This document shows, piece after piece, positions 1 through 4,056 of a DNA stretch of 5,501 nt. The stretch comes from Candidatus Methanophagales archaeon (GTDB lineage: Archaea; Halobacteriota; Syntropharchaeia; Alkanophagales; Methanospirareceae), in assembly GCA_030668065.1 (NCBI GenBank), contig DAOUUS010000118.1:1-5501 (forward strand), written 5' to 3'. Made by a program: the position numbers and the translations under genes. Positions within the stretch are counted from its first letter, which is position 1. Every line of letters starts with the position of its first letter. Under the pieces are notes generated by a model. That model ran no database searches. It worked only from the letters and a program-made list of their open reading frames with translations, and was not told where the DNA came from.

Positions 1-318
1 TATGCTGCCCGGAAGAAACTTGATACTAAAGTAGAACGGATTGTTATCAAGGGTATAAAGGGCGATGAGGAAGTCGTTCTCGATATTGGTGGTGTTTTCA
101 TAGATATTGGTGCTATCCCCAATGTTGAATTCGCAAAGGATGTGGTGAAACTTAACGAATTGAAAGAAATAGAAGTGGACTGTGACTGTAAAACAAGCGT
201 TGCGGGAATATTTGCGGCTGGAGACGTAACTAATGCACCGGCGAAACAAATTATCGTGGCTGCGGGAGAAGGAGCAAAAGCAACTCTAAGTGCGTATCAC
301 TATTTAATAGAATCCTAA
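1..318 (+). CDS. Thioredoxin reductase-like FAD/NAD(P) flavoprotein, C-terminal part (5' end outside window)
   Basis: This is the last 105 residues of a two-domain pyridine nucleotide-disulfide oxidoreductase of the thioredoxin reductase type, which passes electrons from NAD(P)H through FAD to a disulfide partner in the cytoplasm. The reading frame is open from base 1 to the TAA at 316-318. Visible marks are GGVFIDIGAIPN (30-41), which is the end of the NAD(P) domain, and TSVAGIFAAGDV (65-76), the FAD-contacting motif typical of the family. AAGEGAKATLSAYHYL (87-102) is the closing helix. The CxxC redox pair and the nucleotide-binding loop would lie upstream, so cofactor preference cannot be judged. 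The cysteine pair in VDCDCKTS (59-66) is not the catalytic pair. A TATA box follows before the next gene, so the genes downstream have their own promoter. Confidence 0.88.
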   Translation, partial: YAARKKLDTKVERIVIKGIKGDEEVVLDIGGVFIDIGAIPNVEFAKDVVKLNELKEIEVDCDCKTSVAGIFAAGDVTNAPAKQIIVAAGEGAKATLSAYHYLIES

Positions 319-331
319 AAAAGAAAAAAAT

Positions 332-346
332 CGAAACTTTTTTATA
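332..346 (+). promoter_or_regulatory. Archaeal promoter (BRE + TATA box) for the four-cysteine/NifX-like gene pair
   Basis: The 63-base gap after the reductase stop holds a purine-rich BRE-like CGAAA (332-336) followed by a TATA element TTTATA (341-346). Initiation about 25 bases downstream would fall near 367-370, giving a leader of only about 12-15 bases before the ATG at 382. This spacing supports the ATG at 382 as the start of the next gene. Confidence 0.55.
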
Positions 347-369
347 CCCTAAAACATATGTAGTAAATT

Positions 370-375
370 GAGGTG
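370..375 (+). promoter_or_regulatory. Shine-Dalgarno GAGGTG deciding the start at 382
   Basis: GAGGTG matches the 3' end of archaeal 16S rRNA and lies six bases before ATG 382. It overlaps the possible in-frame GTG at 373, so that GTG is unlikely to be used as the start. Confidence 0.6.
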
Positions 376-381
376 CTCCTT

Positions 382-594
382 ATGGCATTTACACCACCAC
401 AAAATAACGCGGAGAAAATCCCGTTTAAAGATGGCTGCCCTTATTTTTGGATGGACCCATCGGGCCAACCTAAATGTGAAACAGACGATATTATAGAGGC
501 ATACTTACCGGGAATGTATCCTGCGAGCTTATGTCTAAACTCTGCTGAAAATTGGATTGAGTGCATATATTTTAAGAGGACAAAGCTCCTATAA
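382..594 (+). CDS. Small four-cysteine protein, possible metal or Fe-S binding
   Basis: I do not recognise this 70-residue protein by name. It has no signal peptide or membrane segment. Four cysteines (19, 32, 51, 61) sit in aromatic-rich contexts: GCPYFWMD, PKCETDD, SLCLN and WIECIYFKR, a spacing of C-x12-C-x18-C-x9-C. Four well-separated cysteines in such a short acidic protein suggest a structural metal site or a small Fe-S protein; this is inference. The start is ATG 382, supported by GAGGTG at 370-375 and the TATA box at 341-346; a GTG at 373 would add three residues but lies inside the SD. Only 15 bases separate its stop from the NifX-like gene, so the two are probably cotranscribed, and a cofactor-handling role would fit that neighbour. 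Confidence 0.7.
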   Translation: MAFTPPQNNAEKIPFKDGCPYFWMDPSGQPKCETDDIIEAYLPGMYPASLCLNSAENWIECIYFKRTKLL

Positions 595-609
595 GAATGT
601 GTAAAAAAG

Positions 610-1059
610 ATGAAAATATGTGTAACTGCAGCGGCGGGAGATCTGGATGCACGAGTGCACTGGGAATTTGGAAGAAGCAAATACTTCGTGATTGTAGACC
701 CAGATACAATGGCGTTTGAAGCAGTACCAAACGAAAGCATCATTGATGAGACAGGGCGAGCTTTCTGTATCGGACATCCTGAAATGCTCCTGAATAAAGA
801 GGTGGATTTGGTTATCTCCGGAAACATAGGGCCAAATATATTTTATATGCTTCATGCGGCGGGCGTGGATATTGCGACTGTCACGGCTGGCACGGTAAAA
901 GAAGCAGTTGAGATGTATAAAAGCGGTGGCTTGAGTATAATTGGAGCTACGATGCCGAGGCGTGTAAAAGAAGAGATTTCAATACTTGATACACGAGCAA
1001 AAAGTCTGAGGCAAGAATTAGAGCAGATAGAGAAGAGATTGGAGGAGCTCAGGAAGTAA
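610..1059 (+). CDS. NifX/NifB-type (dinitrogenase iron-molybdenum cofactor-binding family) protein with coiled-coil tail
   Basis: This 149-residue cytoplasmic protein belongs to the family named for the FeMo-cofactor binding domain of NifX, NifY and the NifB C-terminus. Small archaeal members exist outside nitrogen fixation and are thought to bind Fe-S or metal clusters. Seen here are MKICVTAA (1-8) as the first strand, HWEFGRSKYFVIVD (17-30) matching the family's H-FGR-x-x-F-x-I-V-D pattern, VDLVISGNIGPN (65-76), AGVDIATVTAGTVKEAV (84-100) and YKSGGL (103-108). Residues about 117-149 are a charged helix with coiled-coil spacing, an extension beyond the ~105-residue domain. No nif structural genes are visible, so a general cluster or cofactor role is more likely than nitrogenase assembly. 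ATG 610 has no strong SD; coupling to the gene 15 bases upstream is plausible. Confidence 0.82.
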   Translation: MKICVTAAAGDLDARVHWEFGRSKYFVIVDPDTMAFEAVPNESIIDETGRAFCIGHPEMLLNKEVDLVISGNIGPNIFYMLHAAGVDIATVTAGTVKEAVEMYKSGGLSIIGATMPRRVKEEISILDTRAKSLRQELEQIEKRLEELRK

Positions 1060-1070
1060 CTCAACTCATT

Positions 1071-1090
1071 CTCTCTTTTAGTCTTTTTCT
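1071..1090 (+). terminator. Pyrimidine/T-rich terminator-like stretch after the NifX-like gene
   Basis: CTCTTTTAG followed by CTTTTTCTCT lies just after the NifX-like stop. Archaeal RNA polymerase ends transcription at T tracts without needing a hairpin, so this fits a terminator. No TATA box is evident between here and the next gene, so partial read-through into the cytochrome b5-like gene is possible. Confidence 0.35.
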
Positions 1091-1116
1091 CTATCAGAGG
1101 GTAATTGCTTAATAAC

Positions 1117-1353
1117 ATGCGAACGTTTAACGGGAAAGAACTTGCCCAATACAACGGTAAAAATGGAGCTCCAGCATACATAGCTTACAACGGGAAGGTA
1201 TACGATGTATCCCGTAGTTTTCTATGGCGGGATGGAAATCATCAGGTTCTTCACAACGCTGGCGTAGATTTGACCGATAGTCATGAACAAGCTCCACATG
1301 GTGCGGATCTGCTCGAAAGGTTTCCCGTAGTTGGAACGCTACATGTGGATTAA
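1117..1353 (+). CDS. Cytochrome b5-like heme/steroid-binding domain protein
   Basis: This is a 78-residue single-domain protein of the cytochrome b5-like family, in the short form found in methanogens and many anaerobic bacteria. Such proteins bind heme and carry single electrons. It opens with RTFNGKELAQYNGK, then PAYIAYNGKVYDVS (19-32), the signature beta hairpin of the fold. WRDGNHQVLHNAGVDLT (36-52) and APHGADLL (59-66) follow, ending in PVVGTL (70-75). Candidate heme-ligand histidines are H42, H46 and H61. There is no signal peptide, so it is probably cytoplasmic. I chose ATG 1117 because the family begins with this strand; an in-frame TTG at 1105 is possible and lies only three bases after AGAGGG (1096-1101), while ATG 1117 is 15 bases away, so the SD does not settle the start. 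The partner is unknown; a link to the neighbouring flavoprotein is a guess. Confidence 0.82.
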   Translation: MRTFNGKELAQYNGKNGAPAYIAYNGKVYDVSRSFLWRDGNHQVLHNAGVDLTDSHEQAPHGADLLERFPVVGTLHVD

Positions 1354-1354
1354 T

Positions 1355-1390
1355 TGAACTGTTCGCAATTATTGGCGCAACTTGCGTTCA
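1355..1390 (+). terminator. Imperfect hairpin just after the cytochrome b5-like gene
   Basis: TGAA (1355-1358) and CGCAA (1364-1368) together pair with TTGCGTTCA (1382-1390), giving nine pairs interrupted by a five-base bulge and closing a 13-base loop. It begins right after the TAA. No T run follows it, so it is weak as a terminator and could be an mRNA 3' structure. Confidence 0.25.
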
Positions 1391-1421
1391 CACACCAAAA
1401 TACTTCGCACTTCGCAGACAA

Positions 1422-1443
1422 GCAAAACTTTAAGCTAAATAAA
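1422..1443 (+). promoter_or_regulatory. Possible promoter for the mntP-like gene
   Basis: GCAAAAC (BRE-like) runs into the AT-rich TTTAAGCTAAATAAA (1429-1443), about 25-39 bases before ATG 1468. The spacing suits a TATA region with a short leader, but the sequence is not a close TATA match. Confidence 0.3.
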
Positions 1444-1467
1444 CTGGCTATAGAAAAGTGATACAAA

Positions 1468-1815
1468 ATGGAAGTGGTTACCATTTTACTTATTGCATTT
1501 GGATTGGCCATGGATGCTTTTGCTGTGTCTATCACAAGTGGATTAACAATTAAAAGCCTCAAAGTCAATTATGCTTTAAGGATTGCACTATTTTTTGGAT
1601 TATTTCAGGCAATCATGCCAGGAATAGGCTGGTTGGCAGGGTTTAGTTTAAGAGATATAATTTCCGGTATTGACCATTGGATAGCCTTTGGGCTTTTGAG
1701 TTTGATTGGTCGCAAAATGATTTTTGAAAATAAAATTGAAATAATCGGAGGGCTTACCTTGATTGGCATTGGCATAAAAATATTGATTGAACATTTAGTA
1801 TTGAACATAGCATAG
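1468..1815 (+). CDS. mntP: MntP-like manganese efflux protein with an internal deletion
   Basis: MntP exports Mn2+ across the cell membrane. Full-length members have about 185-190 residues and six helices made of two three-helix repeats, each with an acidic metal-site motif. This copy has 115 residues. Its first half is well kept: LAFGLAMDAFAVS-type motif (MDAFAVS, 15-21), FGLFQAIMPGIGWLAG (43-58) and DHWIAFGLLSLIG (69-81). After KMIFE (83-87) it jumps directly to NKIEIIGGLTLIGIGIKIL (88-106), which in full-length homologs is the final helix. Missing are about 70 residues with helices 4 and 5, including the second conserved S-x-D-A-x-A-V-G motif. The join keeps the frame. It lies next to the repeat-like TTGAAAATAA (1724-1733) and TTGAAATAA (1736-1744). 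Probably non-functional as a normal transporter; an unusual minimal membrane protein is the alternative. Confidence 0.85.
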   Translation: MEVVTILLIAFGLAMDAFAVSITSGLTIKSLKVNYALRIALFFGLFQAIMPGIGWLAGFSLRDIISGIDHWIAFGLLSLIGRKMIFENKIEIIGGLTLIGIGIKILIEHLVLNIA

Positions 1816-2014
1816 AGGACGCAGCTTCGACAAGGGTTTTTATTATCGTTCATCTAAAAGAAAGCATTTTGAGGTTGCGATAGCAGTTGCCACTACCTTA
1901 TTTGGCGTGACGTCCGGCGCGGCACTTGCGACAGTCGTTGGCGTTCTGACTGAGGTCCCGATAATGCTTTTCCTCGTCTGGCTCTGCAAGCGCACAAGAG
2001 GATTCTTTGGTTAG
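1815..2014 (+). pseudogene. 3' remnant of an ACR3-type arsenite efflux permease
   Basis: ACR3 permeases pump arsenite out through about ten membrane helices (~350 residues). Only the last helix pair survives here. In frame from 1868 to the TAG at 2012-2014 the translation reads FEVAIAVATTLFG, then SGAALATVVGVLTEVPIM, then LVWLCKRTRGFFG, a clear match to the conserved ACR3 end. Just upstream, a different frame gives EDAAS (1815-1829), which is the family's tyrosine-acidic-Ala-Ala segment, so at least one frameshift separates the two pieces around 1830-1861. There is no start codon and no room for the other ~280 residues. The fragment starts within the TAG of the mntP-like gene, so a deletion probably brought the two transporters together. 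Confidence 0.78.
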
Positions 2015-2021
2015 GAGGCTT

Positions 2022-2193
2022 TTGGCATGTAAACGAAGCTATAACTGCAGAGACAAGAAATTTAACATGGCTTCTGTGAAGGACTGCTTTTAAAAAATCT
2101 GTGCGGGGGGGGCTCATAATAGCTTCGATAGGAAGATTGTACGGTGATACTGCCGGCTTACGAGAGGTTTATCTCAAGATCAGGATTAAATAG
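2022..2193 (+). pseudogene. Frameshifted fragment after ACR3, family not recognised
   Basis: I cannot name this piece. The ACR3 stop TAG runs into GGAGG (2014-2018), a good ribosome-binding site eight bases before ATG 2027, but that ATG is followed at once by TAA. In the frame of TTG 2022 the translation is ACKRSYNCRDKKFNMASVKD then CF and TAA (2091-2093). Dropping one T from the TTTT at 2088-2091 lets it continue as KKSVRGGLIIASIGRLYGD and on to a TAG at 2191-2193, about 57 residues in all. A run of eight G (2105-2112) lies in the second half. The residual SD and codon-like pattern suggest a second, decayed gene of the former arsenic operon. It overlaps the possible read-through part of the SfsA-like gene on the other strand at 2161-2193, so one of the two is fortuitous there. 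Confidence 0.35.
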
Positions 2194-2451
2194 ATGCACA
2201 AATGCGTCTTTGGGATTGTCTATCGCAAACCGCCTAAAATCTGTTTTGCCCTAGTTTTGAGTTCTAAAACAGAACGCTTTCCTCCCTTTGACCAAAAATT
2301 CGGATAGCCTTCCGGTGTTGTTTATGTAGGCAGGATGATTGGTTCCTTTGATCTCCACCATCACAACGAACCGGTTAAGACGCTCGATTATGCTGCATTC
2401 TAGCGGATTGTCAATCCTGAAGACTTTAATCTTTGTCAGTTCTTTCATCAT
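2161..2451 (-). pseudogene. sfsA: SfsA-like protein, truncated, with an in-frame TAG
   Basis: SfsA (sugar fermentation stimulation protein) family members are about 230-240 residues, with an OB-like N-terminal part and a nuclease-like C-terminal domain. Here only the N-terminal third is clear: KVFRIDNPLECSIIERLNRF, VVMVEIKG, then INNTGRLSEFLVKGRKAFC, the conserved region of the archaeal form. A TAG stop (2251-2253) follows FRTQN. Beyond it the same frame stays open for 30 codons, with GKTDFRRFAIDNPKDAF resembling the next family segment, and ends at TAA (2158-2160). The rest of the gene is absent. I take the tandem ATG at 2451/2448 as the start, about 10 bases from the initiation expected from the AT-rich element at 2483-2492; an upstream ATG at 2511 would add 20 residues with no family resemblance. 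Confidence 0.65.
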
Positions 2452-2482
2452 GAAGATTTTACCATTTTTTGCTTGGAATGGA

Positions 2483-2492
2483 TAATATTTAA
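2483..2492 (-). promoter_or_regulatory. Possible TATA box for the SfsA-like gene
   Basis: On the - strand TTAAATATTA lies about 32-41 bases upstream of the ATG at 2451, predicting initiation near 2462 and a leader of about ten bases. This is one reason to prefer the 2451/2448 start over 2511. Confidence 0.35.
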
Positions 2493-2523
2493 CATGATTT
2501 ACAAGCATCAAAAAACCCTTAAG

Positions 2524-2533
2524 TTTATAAATA
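2524..2533 (+). promoter_or_regulatory. TATA box TTTATAAATA for the NifU gene
   Basis: A near-perfect archaeal TATA element ends 20 bases before ATG 2554, so initiation would fall within a few bases of that ATG and the message would be nearly leaderless. This supports translation from 2554 rather than only from GTG 2636. Its core TTTATAAA is palindromic, so it could also act toward the - strand gene. Confidence 0.55.
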
Positions 2534-2553
2534 CGAAGCAGGAATAGTTAGAT

Positions 2554-2631
2554 ATGGCAGAGGAAAAGGATAAAAAAAAACTTACTAAAGATATCAGGAT
2601 ATTCAAGTACGGCGATAGAATACATACTTAG
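2554..2631 (+). CDS. 5' end of the NifU gene, out of frame with the rest
   Basis: ATG 2554 opens a 25-residue frame (MAEEKDKKK and on) that stops at TAG 2629-2631. Nine A (2572-2580) follow the sixth codon. Shifting frame there, which equals one A fewer, gives LLKISGYSSTAIEYILRK leading straight into VNVGKIEDPDA of the next entry. That composite matches the normal N-terminus of NifU/IscU proteins, in which a tyrosine-serine start, an I-E pair and NVG-x-I precede the first cysteine. So this is best read as the true start of NifU, separated by a single-base frameshift, rather than as an independent peptide. The well-placed TATA box supports it. Confidence 0.6.
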   Translation: MAEEKDKKKLTKDIRIFKYGDRIHT

Positions 2632-2635
2632 GAAG

Positions 2636-2968
2636 GTGAATGTAGGAAAAATAGAGGACCCGGATGCTCACGCTGTTTATACCGGTCCGTGTGGAGACTC
2701 AATGGAGATTTTCCTGAAGATTGAGCCTGAGTCAAAAGAGATAAAGGAGGTAAAGTTTCTTGCAGTAGGGTGTGCAGGCGCTCTTGCCTGCGGATCTGCT
2801 CTGACAGTGATGGTAAAAGGAAAGACGATAGAACAGGCGGAGAAAATAGATGAGGAGGAGGTAATGAATTGGCTTGGTGGTATTCCAATACAGAAGATTT
2901 ATTGCGCTTGTTTAGCAAAAAGGACGTTGAAATACGCGATTAAGGAATATAGAAATAAACAAAACTAA
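2636..2968 (+). CDS. nifU: NifU/IscU-type iron-sulfur cluster scaffold protein
   Basis: IscU/NifU N-terminal domain proteins assemble Fe-S clusters from cysteine-desulfurase sulfur and pass them to client proteins. From the GTG at 2636 the protein has 110 residues; the family has about 125-140, and the missing residues are encoded in another frame from ATG 2554. The cluster-binding positions are visible: PCGD (C19, D21), VGCAGALACGSA (C46, with an extra C52) and IYCACLA (C90, with an extra C92). The usual histidine before the third cysteine is replaced by tyrosine 89. GKIEDPDA (4-11), VKGKTIEQA (60-68) and EEVMNWLGGIP (74-84) are further family segments. GTG 2636 overlaps AAGGTG and could serve as an internal start, giving a protein without the first helix. 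No desulfurase or client gene is next to it. Confidence 0.85.
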   Translation: MNVGKIEDPDAHAVYTGPCGDSMEIFLKIEPESKEIKEVKFLAVGCAGALACGSALTVMVKGKTIEQAEKIDEEEVMNWLGGIPIQKIYCACLAKRTLKYAIKEYRNKQN

Positions 2969-3088
2969 AAGAATGAAGTGGGTACTATAATACATTTAGC
3001 TGCGTGTTTCGGTTCGCTATGCTCACCTAAATACCTTTGACACATCGAAACAATTGGAGGGAGGCAAAAAAGACGAAAAAATCTTATT
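2969..3088. other. Intergenic stretch with an orphan strong ribosome-binding site
   Basis: Between the NifU stop and the first nitroreductase-like codons there is no supported gene. GGAGGGAGG (3056-3064) is a very strong SD, but no start codon follows at normal distance. A weak stem TGTTTCG/CGAAACA (3005-3011 with 3046-3052) encloses 34 bases. The SD probably belonged to a gene whose start was lost when the sequence joined to the nitroreductase fragment. Confidence 0.3.
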
Positions 3089-3517
3089 GGTTATGGACAT
3101 CAGACATCTTATTTCCCAGAGCCAGAGAAAGAGGAACTGGCTGCCGCAGTCAAATTCATGCCACATGGTGAACCATCGCCCTTCCGAGAATCTGTATTAT
3201 TCGAGGCAATCCCTGTTCGGCACACCAACCGCAAAGTCTACGAAGAACTTGGCTACTGGATAGGGCAGGGTGTTTTTGGCACTCCGTGGCTGATGTCCAA
3301 GATGGCGCAGTTTGCCGTCACGTACATGAACATGAGCAAAGGGCAAGCCAAGAAAGATTCCAAAGTGCTCATGAGTGCACCAGTTTTGGCTGTTCTCAGC
3401 TCAGAAGTGAACGATAGGTTCTGGTGTAGGAAAAATGAAGATTTTATCTATGCATTGGAAAGATGGAAGGGAAAATATTCGGACGGGGGATGTCCTCGTT
3501 GTCACGAAAACTCTTAA
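3089..3517 (+). pseudogene. Nitroreductase-like (Acg-type FMN) protein, missing both ends and an internal part
   Basis: The conserved parts resemble the larger nitroreductase-fold proteins of the Acg type (~320-330 residues), FMN-binding proteins whose substrates are mostly unknown. In one frame from 3089 the translation gives GYGHQTSYFPEPEKEELAAA, which starts before the first ATG at 3158. FEAIPVRHTNRKVYEE follows with the typical R-H-T-N-R motif, then at once LGYWIGQGVFGTPWLMSKM and KVLMSAPVLAVLSSEVNDR. In full-length relatives about 45-50 residues separate the T-N-R segment from the Y-W-I-G-like segment, so an in-frame deletion lies near 3238-3249. The N-terminal FMN-binding region (~110 residues) and everything after NDR (~100 residues) are absent, and the last 34 codons to TAA 3515-3517 show no family resemblance. 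Almost certainly inactive. Confidence 0.68.
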
Positions 3518-3539
3518 GATAGGGACCGGGGTGAAATGA
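3435..3539 (+). CDS. 34-residue ORF of unknown function, ATGA-coupled to the next ORF
   Basis: I do not recognise this ORF. ATG 3435 opens MKILSMHWKDGRENIRTGD, then VLVVTKTLKIGTGVK and stop TGA 3537-3539. The stop shares bases with the ATG of the following lipoprotein-like ORF (ATGA, 3536-3539), an arrangement typical of translational coupling. It overlaps the non-conserved tail of the nitroreductase remnant in another frame, and in 3435-3517 this frame looks at least as protein-like. It could be a short real gene or the end of a gene whose beginning was deleted. The preceding AGG is only a weak ribosome-binding site. Confidence 0.3.
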   Translation: MKILSMHWKDGRENIRTGDVLVVTKTLKIGTGVK

Positions 3540-3718
3540 GAAAAGAAAACGTAATAGCTGTGGTTATGCTAGCGATTTTAATATCGACTATCTTAAGTAG
3601 TTGTCTCATTGAAGACGAAAAAGAGCAAGAAAATGGAAGAGAAATAACGATTGACACGATAATGGTTCTGGATCTGTATATAAGAACAAACGACACGTTA
3701 TCAGCACTGACATTTTAG
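3536..3718 (+). CDS. Short lipoprotein-like ORF
   Basis: This 60-residue ORF starts with MRKEN and a hydrophobic stretch (VIAVVMLAILISTIL, 6-20) followed by a lipobox LSSC (20-23). It would be exported and lipid-anchored at C23. A charged linker EDEKEQENG (26-34) follows, as in many archaeal extracytoplasmic lipoproteins. The remaining 26 residues end at TAG 3716-3718 and are too short for a solute-binding domain, so this is probably the N-terminal remnant of a longer secreted protein. GGGGTGA (3528-3534) lies just before ATG 3536, closer than ideal for an SD, and the ATGA overlap with the upstream ORF may aid initiation. Its stop overlaps that of the convergent gene on the other strand (3715-3717). 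Confidence 0.5.
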   Translation: MRKENVIAVVMLAILISTILSSCLIEDEKEQENGREITIDTIMVLDLYIRTNDTLSALTF

Positions 3719-3954
3719 TCTGTGTTGTTCTGATTATGTTTGACTTGTTTATCCGCAATCTTCTCGGTTACCAACTTCATCAAGTCTTCCACAGATTTGG
3801 CTTTATTAATCTCAGTATGAGGAATAAGCAAACTGATGTCCGTTCCTCTTTTAACAAAGGCAGCAGGGAATTTTACATCCATTGAAGGATACAGCTCCAA
3901 AAAATCATCACGGTGTAAAATATTTAACATATAAATGATACTTATTAGAGCCAT
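3715..3954 (-). CDS. Small hypothetical protein, helical, with an acyl-carrier-like ending
   Basis: I cannot assign this 79-residue protein. It has no cysteines or signal peptide. Its second half, FVKRGTDISLLIPHTEINKA then KSVEDLMKLVTEKIADK, has the pattern of the last two helices of acyl carrier-like proteins (I-P-x-x-E-I, then S/T-V-x-D-L-x-x-x-V). The serine that carries the phosphopantetheine would be upstream, and no D-S-L motif is visible, so this is only a resemblance. ATG 3954 has no SD. An AT-rich ATTTATAT (3929-3936) lies inside the ORF, so a later start such as ATG 3882, 12 bases after GGAG (3895-3898), is possible and would give a 55-residue product. It converges with the lipoprotein-like ORF. 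Confidence 0.4.
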   Translation of the reverse strand: MALISIIYMLNILHRDDFLELYPSMDVKFPAAFVKRGTDISLLIPHTEINKAKSVEDLMKLVTEKIADKQVKHNQNNTD

Positions 3955-4056
3955 AAAAGAAGAGGAGCAAGCGCGTAGAGACCAGATTAAACCATTTGAA
4001 GATTAAAAAGATTAAGGAAGCAGGCAAAGGGTAAAGATAGATAACCTATCCTTACT

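Noticed and set aside
441..1181. Long open frames on the - strand (441-827, 589-855, 852-1181)
   Set aside because: They lie opposite the four-cysteine, NifX-like and cytochrome b5-like genes, resemble no protein family and have no promoter or SD.
1350..1853. Open frames on the - strand at 1350-1568 and 1605-1853
   Set aside because: Antisense to the clearly recognisable MntP sequence; composition reflects its hydrophobic codons.
2105..2112. G8 run as a phase-variation switch
   Set aside because: It lies in a decayed fragment that needs a separate one-base repair upstream, so changing the G number alone would not restore a gene.
1893..2117. 74-residue frame on the - strand
   Set aside because: Opposite the ACR3 end and the following fragment; Arg/Pro-rich translation without family resemblance.
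2628..2918. 96-residue frame on the - strand
   Set aside because: Antisense to NifU; Ser/Leu/Pro-rich shadow.
2990..3052. Possible RNA gene or attachment site around GGTTCGCTATGCTCACC
   Set aside because: The TTCG-containing stretch hinted at a tRNA T-arm, but no cloverleaf or paired T-stem forms; only a weak 7-bp stem with a 34-base loop.
3054..3263. 69-residue frame starting at TTG 3054 near the strong GGAGGGAGG
   Set aside because: It is out of frame with the nitroreductase-like sequence, the SD lies inside it, and the translation is low-complexity Ser/Arg/Lys.
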